A stretch of 53,607 nucleotides of DNA, taken from a candidate division WOR-1 bacterium RIFOXYB2_FULL_42_35. Its GTDB lineage: Bacteria; Margulisbacteria; WOR-1; O2-12-FULL-45-9. The position numbers were made by a program, and so were the translations under genes. Shown here piece by piece: positions 46,257 through 53,374 of this stretch. Below the pieces are notes generated by a model that saw only the letters and a program-made list of their open reading frames with translations, was not told the DNA's origin and did not search any database. Position 1 is the stretch's first letter. Every line of letters begins with the position of its first letter. The stretch is from assembly GCA_001771545.1 (NCBI GenBank), contig MEUC01000016.1:1-53607 (forward strand), written 5' to 3'.

Positions 46257-46305
46257 AATGCGATTCGCATGTCAATATCATATTAATTGTAATGCGATTT
46301 GTCAA
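46257..46305 (-). promoter_or_regulatory. promoter and possible operator of ATPase 2
   Basis: Perfect TTGACA (46305-46300), 17 bp, TATGAT (46282-46277). AATCGCATT occurs twice in the same orientation, once in the spacer and once just downstream (about 46290-46298 and 46259-46267), as expected for a repressor site. The -35 overlaps the stop of radical SAM enzyme 2. Confidence 0.65.
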
Positions 46306-47480
46306 GCTCTTTTGTCTGCCAGCCGAGCTATTCGGGCTTTCCACTCCCCCACCTCCCACCCCTTCTCCCCTTTTTCAACCAACCCCAGATATTCCGCCTG
46401 TGCATGGGCAATATCGCAGAGATATTCTACCGGAGTATCGAGAGTACCTGTCTCATTCCACGATTTTGCAGGGCACTGCTCGCAAAGGCCTTTGAGGAAG
46501 CATTTTTCACATCTCTTCAGATATTCCGGATTTTTTGGCTCCTTTTTCTGCATTTCAGGAAAGAAATTGGTCATGGCATCTTTGATGCTCCCTTTTTTAA
46601 GGTTATAAACAGTATCAGGGTGACGCAGCATCAGGCAAAGCTGAAGATTCCCGTAAGCATCCACGCACCCTCCGCCATGCCCTGCCCCGCAGGAAAATAA
46701 TTTGTTCCCGGGAGGCCGCATAAATTTGGAACAAAACTCTTTCATCCCTTTTAGATATTTTTCTTTATCCCTAGTTAGGATTTTTAATCCCTCTTCTGGA
46801 GAAAGACGATTCCTTTGTATTAACCGGTTTTTAGCCTCATCATCTCTGCGACAGCGCAGGTCAAAAAACATGGAATAAGAAGGTGGACGATCCATCCACG
46901 GAATAGTTGCTGCAAAAGCTTCAAACTCTTCCATATCCTCTTTATTTTGAGGAAGAAATGCGGATTTAACCACAAAAGGGATTTTCTTTTCCAAGAGCAA
47001 ATGGATCCCCCTCCAAAACTCCTCAAATGCTCCTTTTACCCTGACAACCGCATCATAAGATTTGGGCTGCATCCCATAAACCGTAACCTCGATTTTTTCA
47101 CGCGGAGGATAGGCTGCTAAAAATTCGGCTAATTCAGGCGTAATCAAGCGGGCGTTAGTAAAAAGCATAACTCTGATGCCCAGTTTGCGGGTAAAAAGAT
47201 AAAGCTCCTTAAAATCTTCCCGCAAAAGAGGTTCCCCGCCCGTAAAACGGATCGTCATGCCGCCTAGATCCGCAACCTCTTGGATGATCTTTTTCCATTC
47301 GTCAGTAGAAAGTTCTTTCTTCTTTGCTGATTCGTCATTTTCAGGAAGATTGATACAGCAGTGGATGCAATCGTTGTTACAGCGTTCAGTAAGTTCAATG
47401 TCCAGGCGGCCAACAAGAGGCCTCCCTTTTTTAAAGAGATCGGAGTTGGAGATGTTTATTTCTGTCGAGTATTCGCGCAT
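46302..47480 (-). CDS. radical SAM/SPASM peptide-modifying enzyme 2
   Basis: 392 residues. TERCNNDCIHCCINLP (CxxxCxxC plus an adjacent Cys), FTGGEPLLREDFKE, and a SPASM domain with FSCGAGHGGGC, QLCLML, CEKCFLKGLCEQCP and a final C. It is close to enzyme 1 and preceded by precursor A3 with 72 bp between, so A3 is its likely substrate. The last ~69 bases are duplicated beyond ATPase 2. No ribosome-binding site is clear. Confidence 0.88.
   Translation of the reverse strand: MREYSTEINISNSDLFKKGRPLVGRLDIELTERCNNDCIHCCINLPENDESAKKKELSTDEWKKIIQEVADLGGMTIRFTGGEPLLREDFKELYLFTRKLGIRVMLFTNARLITPELAEFLAAYPPREKIEVTVYGMQPKSYDAVVRVKGAFEEFWRGIHLLLEKKIPFVVKSAFLPQNKEDMEEFEAFAATIPWMDRPPSYSMFFDLRCRRDDEAKNRLIQRNRLSPEEGLKILTRDKEKYLKGMKEFCSKFMRPPGNKLFSCGAGHGGGCVDAYGNLQLCLMLRHPDTVYNLKKGSIKDAMTNFFPEMQKKEPKNPEYLKRCEKCFLKGLCEQCPAKSWNETGTLDTPVEYLCDIAHAQAEYLGLVEKGEKGWEVGEWKARIARLADKRA
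46309..46377. repeat. right copy of 69-bp direct repeat flanking ATPase 2
   Basis: The 3' end of radical SAM gene 2; its partner is at 44785-44853. Confidence 0.85.
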
Positions 47481-47552
47481 AAATATTCATTGATTACAAC
47501 AACCAAGGTAATTGTCTCTATTTTTCGCGCCCCCACTTCCAATTGTTATTGC

Positions 47553-47720
47553 TTAACTTCCTGAAAAATCATGGCAAGGCAAACAATATTCATCACATGC
47601 CCCGTTATGAGAATTGTTGTCACCAACGAGGTCTGTGTTTTTACAACTTGACAGCACATTTTCTTCAGCCTTTAACCGCGTCAAAACCATCAACAGCGGC
47701 TTTTTCCATTCTTTTTTCAT
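47553..47720 (-). CDS. RiPP precursor peptide A3, four-Cys core
   Basis: 55 residues: MKKEWKKPLLMVLTRLKAEE, then NVLSSCKN and a core with Cys in SSCK, GACDEY, YCLP and PCHDF, ending FSGS. The leader matches A1 and A2 (W-x-x-P-x-L-x-V-L-x-R, then a CK boundary). AAGGAGGGTG lies upstream. It heads a unit with radical SAM enzyme 2. Confidence 0.82.
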   Translation of the reverse strand: MKKEWKKPLLMVLTRLKAEENVLSSCKNTDLVGDNNSHNGACDEYCLPCHDFSGS

Positions 47721-47751
47721 AAAAACACCCTCCTTAAAATAGGCTGAAGAA

Positions 47752-47757
47752 ATTATA
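47752..47757 (-). promoter_or_regulatory. -10 box for precursor A3
   Basis: A perfect TATAAT about 31 bases before the ATG, leaving a ~25-nt leader with a ribosome-binding site. The -35 is weak. The rest of the 47721-47909 gap shows nothing else clear. Confidence 0.5.
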
Positions 47758-47896
47758 CAACAAACAAACTAAAAGTACAGCTACTCTAGAAAATCGAGGC
47801 TATCAAACTTGCAGACAGACAGGCAGGGGTAGAACTAAAGTCAGGCAAATTGAACTTTCAATATTCAATTTGACAAGCTATTGAACAACCTGATAC

Positions 47897-47902
47897 TATA
47901 AT
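47897..47902 (+). promoter_or_regulatory. -10 box of ATPase 3, leaderless
   Basis: TATAAT seven bases before the ATG at 47910. A perfect TTGACA lies at 47870-47875, but the 21-bp spacing is too long to be confident. Confidence 0.45.
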
Positions 47903-47909
47903 AGCAATC

Positions 47910-49115
47910 ATGAACATGAAAAAGCGTTTTTTGGAAAAACCCCTGAAAAGTGCGGCTAAAAAATATCCCATTGTTACTTTGACTGGACCGCGCCAATCGG
48001 GGAAAACCACCCTGGCTAAAACTGCTTTTCCAAAATACAGGTATGTTTCGCTGGAAGATCCCGACCAACGCAGTTTTGCGGAAAAGGACCCCCGCGGTTT
48101 TTTAGAGGAATACAATCAATACGTTATATTAGACGAGGTCCAGCGTGTTCCGCAGCTTTTTTCATATCTGCAAACCCTTGTTGACGAAAAAAAACTGCCC
48201 GGGCAATTTGTCCTGACCGGATCCAACCAATTTACGCTTAACGAAAAGATCTCCCAAAGCCTGGCGGGAAGGGCCGCAATTTTTAAATTGCTTCCTTTTT
48301 CTTTGGCAGAGCTTTTGGCAAGACCCCCTCAATCCTTTTGGGAAAAACCGGCCGCTCCATCGCAAAAAATTGCCCCCCCCAAAGCAACTTTATCCCGCGT
48401 TATTTTTGAAGGCCTTTATCCCCGTATCCATGACCAAAAAATTGACCCGCGGCAATGGTACCGTGACTACTTTGAAACCTATGTCACCAAAGATGTAAGG
48501 AACCTTTTGGAACTTGGAGATTTAAGGTCTTTTGAACAATTCGTCCGTTTGTTAGCCGGCAGATCCGGCCAAATATTAAATTTAACTTCCCTGGGAAACG
48601 ACCTGGGCGTTTCCCACACCACTGCCAAACGCTGGCTTTCGGTCTTAGAAGCAAGTTATCTTGTTGCCCTGCTCCCTCCTTATTATAAAAACTTTAACAA
48701 GCGGATCATCAAAGCGCCTAAAGTTTACTTTCTTGACTCGGGGTTTCTCTGTTTTCTGCTGCAAATTAAAAACCCTAAAGAATGGGCAACCCATCCCCAA
48801 CTGGGATCTATTTTTGAAACATTTATTGTCAGCGAAATATTTAAATCTTTTACCCATGCAGGGCTAACCCCTCCGCTTTATTTTTGGCGGGACCGGAGCG
48901 GAACCGAGATTGACCTGTTAATTGACCATGGGGGAAAAGGCTTCCCTGTAGAAATTAAAGCTTCCCAAACCATTAACCAGGATTTTTTAAGGCCGATTTC
49001 CAGCTGGTTGAAATTGCCTAACAATAAACAAACCGAAGGGGCAATTGTTTTTGGAGGTAAAAACTATCAAAAGCGGAGCAAACTGCAAATTGTTCCATGG
49101 TATGCCGTAAGCTAG
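47910..49115 (+). CDS. AAA+ ATPase with DUF4143 domain, copy 3
   Basis: 401 residues: Walker A TGPRQSGKTTLAK (about 27-34), Walker B YVILDEVQRVPQLF, sensor LTGSNQF, a winged helix (GVSHTTAKRWLSVLEASY) and DUF4143 with GTEIDLLIDHGGKGFPVEIK, keeping the E-x-D...E-x-K pattern. It is the only large plus-strand gene in the RiPP region and looks unlike copies 1 and 2 in sequence, so the three are not a local tandem duplication. Role unknown. Confidence 0.82.
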   Translation: MNMKKRFLEKPLKSAAKKYPIVTLTGPRQSGKTTLAKTAFPKYRYVSLEDPDQRSFAEKDPRGFLEEYNQYVILDEVQRVPQLFSYLQTLVDEKKLPGQFVLTGSNQFTLNEKISQSLAGRAAIFKLLPFSLAELLARPPQSFWEKPAAPSQKIAPPKATLSRVIFEGLYPRIHDQKIDPRQWYRDYFETYVTKDVRNLLELGDLRSFEQFVRLLAGRSGQILNLTSLGNDLGVSHTTAKRWLSVLEASYLVALLPPYYKNFNKRIIKAPKVYFLDSGFLCFLLQIKNPKEWATHPQLGSIFETFIVSEIFKSFTHAGLTPPLYFWRDRSGTEIDLLIDHGGKGFPVEIKASQTINQDFLRPISSWLKLPNNKQTEGAIVFGGKNYQKRSKLQIVPWYAVS

Positions 49116-49137
49116 AATAAAATTCGGAAGACTTTTT

Positions 49138-51084
49138 TTATACTGCCTTTATTTTATCCACAATCGCCCCGCTCTTATCAAACTCCATCCTATAAACCTG
49201 GACTTTCTCTGCAATCTGCTCCAAAAGATCGAGCTCTTTTTCCCACCAATCAGTAGTTTCAAACGGCTTGATCAAGCAAGCAATTAGTTTTTTGAAGATC
49301 GCTTTTTTGTCCGTTAGTCGAGTCAGCTGGTTTTCTTTGCTCTGTTCCAAAAAGAAAATTGTGTGCAAAGGCGCTGTTTTTGCGGAAATATCCGGCACGT
49401 CTCCGTGGCTCCAGGTGCCGTAAACAGTAAAACCTTCTGGGTTTGATCTTACAATATTGCGGTCATCGCACAAGACCTCTGCCCCATGCTCCATCATCAT
49501 TCTAGTCGTCGTAGACTTGCCTGCTTCGGAATGCCCCACAAACATCAACCCTTTGCCCTCCAGTATCACTGCACTGGAATGGAGATAACAGCCTTGCCTG
49601 TCTGCCAAAAGCCTTCCAACCAAGATCTGGTCCGTAGCAAAAAGAGTTAAAGAGGTCATTCCCCCTTTTTTAAAACTAGTATCATCTTTATGATAAATCT
49701 CCCCCCTGCTGTGGTCTTTATTAAAAACAGCCACACGGTGAAGGTCTTTCTCTCCTGTAGTTGGAGAGATCCCAAGATAAATCCATGAATCCCCCTTTTT
49801 ATAAATAGACCACGGAGTTTTAGAATAAAGCCTTTCTCCTAAATCCTTGTTTGTTAAATCCGGCAAAGCAAAATGATGATGGACATGAACTGTATCCTTG
49901 CCCGGACCCGCTACCTTAAAAGGGTTAAGCTTGGGATGAAAGGTCTCTTCTGTAATCGGCAGGTCTGCTTCAACTTGAATGGTAATGCCCCCAATTTGAT
50001 AATACCTGCGATGATTTTTCCTCCAATTCTCTTTATATTTTTTGTTCTCTTTGGCTACAGCACAAAGGTGTTCCACTTTTTTAGAAAAATCCCTGTGTTC
50101 CAAATACGCGTAAACCGGGCACCAGCGGCAATTTTTGCGGTCTTCACAAGAAGCACAGCTGTCTAAATATTCCTGCGTACCCAGCACTTTATCCGCCAAA
50201 GAAGGGATAAAATTGTCCCAACAATCAGCCACTGTCCCTTGTCTTAAATCATAAAGCAAGGCAGGATCCTTTATGAAACCGCAAAAAGTCATTTGGCCGT
50301 AGGGATCAAGATGAAAATCCCTTCGGTTGGCAATGCATGCGGCAAAAAGGCGCTTGTCGCCAGGCTCTCTTTTTCCGCAACCGGACTCCTCTACCATTCT
50401 TTCTTCGTAAGAGACGCTCGGCTTATCAAGCTCTAAGACTTCTTTAGGAGAAAGCCGCTGTCTCTTAATCTCTTCATTAACCGCAGGATCTCCGCTTGAA
50501 GAAAGATACAGCCATGGAGCCCCTACCCGATAATGCTTGCTCAAAGACTTTGCCAGCTCAACCATTCGATCAAATTGGTGATAATTATCTTTCATGGGAA
50601 TTAGCTGGACAGTAAAACCAGCGCCAGCTTCTTTTAAATAGGCAAAGCCGCGCATCATTGCATCATATGACCCTGGGTTTCTGGTTACATGATCGTGGAC
50701 TTCACGCGTGGCGCCATAAACAGCAACCATTTTTGAGCCTTTTCTTTTCATCAGTTGAGCAATAGCTGGTGTAATCAGAGTTCCATTGGTGTTAAGAGAA
50801 TAAGAAACAGCGTGAGAAGTTAAAAAATCAAAGATCTCCGCGAAATCCGGCCGCAGCATCGGTTCCCCGCCAGAAATTGACCAGCGCCTGGTACCTAATT
50901 TTCTAGCTTGAGCAACAATCTCTTTTATTTCTTCAAACGTAAGCTCCTGCTCCTTTTCTTTTGAATCAGCAGGGATCCTCAACCAGCAGTGGCGACAATT
51001 ATTATTACAGCGGTAAGTAAGATCGATTTTCCCCTCAAGTGGTAAACGGGGCATCGTTTTAAGTTTTTTAGTTTGCAGGTGCAT
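49138..51084 (-). CDS. radical SAM/SPASM enzyme fused to an HprK-like kinase
   Basis: 648 residues. Residues ~15-230: radical SAM with TYRCNNNCRHCWLRIP and ISGGEPMLRPDF. Residues ~245-365: SPASM domain (CASCEDRKNCRWCP; final HLCAVA). Residues ~370-500: the beta-rich N-domain of PqqD-associated HprK-like kinases (IGGITIQVEADLPI). From ~500: HSSAVILEGKGLMF, P-loop GHSEAGKST (517-525) and CDDRNIV. HprK-like kinases in RiPP loci are normally separate proteins. AAAGGAAA precedes the ATG, which overlaps the lipoprotein stop by 17 bp. Confidence 0.85.
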   Translation of the reverse strand: MHLQTKKLKTMPRLPLEGKIDLTYRCNNNCRHCWLRIPADSKEKEQELTFEEIKEIVAQARKLGTRRWSISGGEPMLRPDFAEIFDFLTSHAVSYSLNTNGTLITPAIAQLMKRKGSKMVAVYGATREVHDHVTRNPGSYDAMMRGFAYLKEAGAGFTVQLIPMKDNYHQFDRMVELAKSLSKHYRVGAPWLYLSSSGDPAVNEEIKRQRLSPKEVLELDKPSVSYEERMVEESGCGKREPGDKRLFAACIANRRDFHLDPYGQMTFCGFIKDPALLYDLRQGTVADCWDNFIPSLADKVLGTQEYLDSCASCEDRKNCRWCPVYAYLEHRDFSKKVEHLCAVAKENKKYKENWRKNHRRYYQIGGITIQVEADLPITEETFHPKLNPFKVAGPGKDTVHVHHHFALPDLTNKDLGERLYSKTPWSIYKKGDSWIYLGISPTTGEKDLHRVAVFNKDHSRGEIYHKDDTSFKKGGMTSLTLFATDQILVGRLLADRQGCYLHSSAVILEGKGLMFVGHSEAGKSTTTRMMMEHGAEVLCDDRNIVRSNPEGFTVYGTWSHGDVPDISAKTAPLHTIFFLEQSKENQLTRLTDKKAIFKKLIACLIKPFETTDWWEKELDLLEQIAEKVQVYRMEFDKSGAIVDKIKAV

Positions 51085-51871
51085 TTTGTTTTCCTTTCTC
51101 TTCTAAAACCCTTTCAAACACCGGCCCAAAATCACCAAAGGCCTTATAAATAACCACAAATTCCGCTTTAATATTCTGTATGGATTGAAAAATCGCCTGC
51201 TGATTTTTATATTTTAGCGCTCTATCTAAACTCTCCAAAACTTGTTCTTCTTTTTTAATCCGCTCTTTGAGTGCCTCAACCTTTAATTCATCAAAGTTAA
51301 AAAGCTTCGCCTCAAGCGAAGCCTGACCGACGATTTGCCATTCTAGCCTGGCTTGTTCGGATAAATTCTTTAGTTTTTTTAAGTCTTTCTCTTCTAAGCG
51401 AGTCTTGCTTCTAACAGTCAAAGACATTTGCCCCATAGTTGCATCAAAATCATTTAAATAATCTAGAAAATAATGCAGACTATTGCGTTTTCTAATGTCG
51501 GCCAAGACAAACCTAACTGCTTCCAAACTAGCATAAGCAGGGATCAACAACTCATCGCTGGTGCAAACCTCTGCTGAGGCTATCAAGTTATTTATCAAAT
51601 CAAAATCCTGCGGCCACCGCTTGTCAACAATATCAACTCCATATTTCATTTTCATCCCATGGTATTTATCGTAGAATCGTTGCCACTCTTTTTTTAAATC
51701 AGCCAGAGCAATTTCCGACTCGCGTTGACGAAACAAATCGGTAAAAACTAAGGCGGGAACATAAACCCGGTCAAACTTAACCATGTCGACCAAAAGCCTT
51801 TGCTTGGCTGGCCGAGAAGAACAACCAGCTATAAAGATTAAACAGATTAACAAGAAAAGTCTTAATTTCAT
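51068..51871 (-). CDS. putative lipoprotein at the head of the rSAM-kinase unit
   Basis: 267 residues. Signal with lipobox: RLFLLICLIFIAGCSS, lipidated Cys at about residue 16. The mature part is helical and charged; no family recognised. It is cotranscribed and overlapping with the rSAM-kinase gene, so it might bind, export or sense the modified peptide at the envelope (inference). TTGAGA-17-TATTAT ends seven bases before the ATG, so it should be leaderless. Confidence 0.7.
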   Translation of the reverse strand: MKLRLFLLICLIFIAGCSSRPAKQRLLVDMVKFDRVYVPALVFTDLFRQRESEIALADLKKEWQRFYDKYHGMKMKYGVDIVDKRWPQDFDLINNLIASAEVCTSDELLIPAYASLEAVRFVLADIRKRNSLHYFLDYLNDFDATMGQMSLTVRSKTRLEEKDLKKLKNLSEQARLEWQIVGQASLEAKLFNFDELKVEALKERIKKEEQVLESLDRALKYKNQQAIFQSIQNIKAEFVVIYKAFGDFGPVFERVLEEKGKQNAPAN

Positions 51872-51878
51872 CTTGATA

Positions 51879-51907
51879 ATAATAAGTCATTGGCAAGCGA
51901 CTCTCAA
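51879..51907 (-). promoter_or_regulatory. promoter of the lipoprotein/rSAM-kinase unit, leaderless
   Basis: TTGAGA (51907-51902), 17 bp, TATTAT (51884-51879), seven bases to the ATG. Confidence 0.6.
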
Positions 51908-51935
51908 GTCTTATTTTTTTGCCCAAATAATAAGC

Positions 51936-51965
51936 TTGTCAACTTTGGTCGATATGCTATATAAT
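51936..51965 (+). promoter_or_regulatory. promoter of the tRNA-Gly/Pro cluster
   Basis: TTGTCA (51936-51941), 18 bp, TATAAT (51960-51965), 12 bases before the tRNA-Gly 5' end. Confidence 0.65.
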
Positions 51966-51977
51966 AAACTTGTGTTC

Positions 51978-52050
51978 GCGGGAGTAGTTCAGTTGGTAGA
52001 ACACCTCCTTGCCAAGGAGAAGGTCGCCGGTTCGAGCCCGGTCTCCCGCT
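51978..52050 (+). tRNA. tRNA-Gly (GCC)
   Basis: A 73-nt cloverleaf: acceptor GCGGGAG/CTCCCGC, anticodon loop TTGCCAA (GCC), T-arm GCCGGTTCGAGCCCGGT. Confidence 0.95.
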
Positions 52051-52104
52051 TTCCTTACTTTTGTCATTTGGATCTTGTCTTTTGAAATTTCCGCACAGCG
52101 GTCA

Positions 52105-52178
52105 CGGGGTGTAGCTTAGCTTGGTAGAGCGCCTGGTTTGGGACCAGGAGGCCGTAGGTTCAAATCCTATCACCCCGA
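52105..52178 (+). tRNA. tRNA-Pro (TGG)
   Basis: A 74-nt cloverleaf: acceptor CGGGGTG/CACCCCG, anticodon loop TTTGGGA (TGG), T-arm GTAGGTTCAAATCCTAT. Its 3' 36 bases are repeated at 52218-52340 around an insertion. Confidence 0.95.
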
Positions 52179-52217
52179 TTTTCCCTACCCAAAACTTCCC
52201 AATCATTCCCCTAATTT

Positions 52218-52340
52218 ACCAGGAGGCCGTAGGTTCTCCCGCCCCTCATTATTACTATAACAATTGTGGAACGGGCGGGATCCCGTCGGTTACACTACAA
52301 TTATAGAATAATGATCGACGGGAAAATCCTATCACCCCGA
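52218..52340 (+). pseudogene. tRNA-Pro 3' fragment split by a palindromic element
   Basis: 52218-52236 repeats the tRNA-Pro sequence from the 3' strand of the anticodon stem to GGTTC (compare 52143-52161). 52324-52340 repeats AAATCCTATCACCCCGA. Between them lies the 87-bp element. The 5' half of the tRNA is absent, so this copy cannot form a tRNA. Confidence 0.9.
52237..52323. mobile_element. double-hairpin element in the tRNA-Pro fragment (87 bp)
   Basis: Two palindromes back to back. 52237-52280 is bounded by TCCCGCCC and GGGCGGGA; 52281-52323 by TCCCGTCG and CGACGGGA. The interiors of the two are roughly complementary to each other (CATTATT / AATAATG), so one long hairpin can also form. 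It is inserted after C56 of the T-loop. There is no coding capacity and I can see no target duplication. Confidence 0.75.
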
Positions 52341-52389
52341 TTTCTCAATCCAATTAATTGCCTCAATATTTTTTTCTTCTCGGCGCTTA

Positions 52390-52419
52390 TTGAAACATTC
52401 TTTTTTTTCGTGATATACT
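52390..52419 (+). promoter_or_regulatory. promoter of the tRNA-Arg group
   Basis: TTGAAA (52390-52395), 18 bp, TATACT (52414-52419), eight bases before the tRNA-Arg 5' end. Confidence 0.6.
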
Positions 52420-52427
52420 CAACCTAT

Positions 52428-52501
52428 GCGCCAGTAGCTCAGCTGGATAGAGCAACAGATTTCTAATCTGTAGGCCACAGGTTCGAGTCCTGTCTGGCGC
52501 A
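52428..52501 (+). tRNA. tRNA-Arg (TCT)
   Basis: A 74-nt cloverleaf: acceptor GCGCCAG/CTGGCGC, anticodon loop TTTCTAA (TCT), T-arm ACAGGTTCGAGTCCTGT. Confidence 0.95.
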
Positions 52502-52516
52502 GGAAATTTTAGATAT

Positions 52517-52598
52517 GGGCGAGTGGCGGAACTGGCAGACGCACTAGACTTAGGATCTAGCGCCGCAAGGCATGGAGGTTCAACTCCTCTCTCGCCCA
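52517..52598 (+). tRNA. tRNA-Leu (TAG)
   Basis: An 82-nt class II tRNA with a short variable arm (GCGCCGCAAGGC): acceptor GGGCGAG/CTCGCCC, anticodon loop CTTAGGA (TAG), T-arm GGAGGTTCAACTCCTC. Confidence 0.93.
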
Positions 52599-52615
52599 TG
52601 ATAGAATAAGTTGAT

Positions 52616-52688
52616 GCGGGAGTAGCTCAGCTGGTAGAGCGCCACCCTTCCAAGGTGGATGTCGCCGGTTCGAATCCGGTCTCCCGCT
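52616..52688 (+). tRNA. tRNA-Gly (TCC)
   Basis: A 73-nt cloverleaf: acceptor GCGGGAG/CTCCCGC, anticodon loop CTTCCAA (TCC), T-arm GCCGGTTCGAATCCGGT. A small CCGCC-TTT-GGCGG hairpin follows in the spacer. Confidence 0.95.
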
Positions 52689-52775
52689 TGTCCGCCTTTG
52701 GCGGGCTCCAAAGTTTCAGGCGCCAGTAGCTCAATTGGCAGAGCAGTTGACTCTTAATCAATTGGTTGGAGGTTC

Positions 52776-52943
<168 letters not shown>

Positions 52944-52964
52944 AAGTCCTCCCTGGCGCATTTT

Positions 52965-53357
52965 TTATGGGATACCCACCAACCACTTCACCTTCTCCCC
53001 AATCTCATCCCTGACTTTTCTGAAAACTTCCATCCCCTTCCCTTTTGGATCCTCAATCTGCCAGTCGATCTTTTCTTTGGCAGGGAAAAAGGGGCAGACA
53101 TCCTGACAGCCCATTGTCACGATCAGATCAAACTTGTTGTAAGGCAACCGCTCAAATCCTTTGGAAACTTGTCCGGAAATATCAATCCCCGCCTCTTTCA
53201 TCACCTCAATGGCATCCGGATTAACAATCCCCGACGGTTTTGATCCGGCGGAATATACTTCAACTTTGTCCCCGCCGTACTTTTTGGCAAAACCTTCTGC
53301 GATCTGGGAACGGCAGGAGTTTTCAACGCAAACAAATAAAATTCTTACTTTTTCCAT
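52965..53357 (-). CDS. arsC: arsenate reductase, low-molecular-weight phosphatase type
   Basis: 130 residues. P-loop VCVENSCRSQ (catalytic Cys10, CX5R), TMGCQDVCPFFP with the two relay Cys, and DWQIEDPKGK. It reduces arsenate to arsenite. AAGGAGG precedes the ATG. It follows the ACR3 permease in one unit and ends only a few bases from the tRNA cluster. Confidence 0.92.
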   Translation of the reverse strand: MEKVRILFVCVENSCRSQIAEGFAKKYGGDKVEVYSAGSKPSGIVNPDAIEVMKEAGIDISGQVSKGFERLPYNKFDLIVTMGCQDVCPFFPAKEKIDWQIEDPKGKGMEVFRKVRDEIGEKVKWLVGIP

Positions 53358-53374
53358 AAATTGGCCTCCTTAAT

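Noticed and set aside
48162..48857. Minus-strand frames inside ATPase 3 and similar shadows elsewhere
   Set aside because: Antisense shadows of well-supported genes with no recognisable domains.
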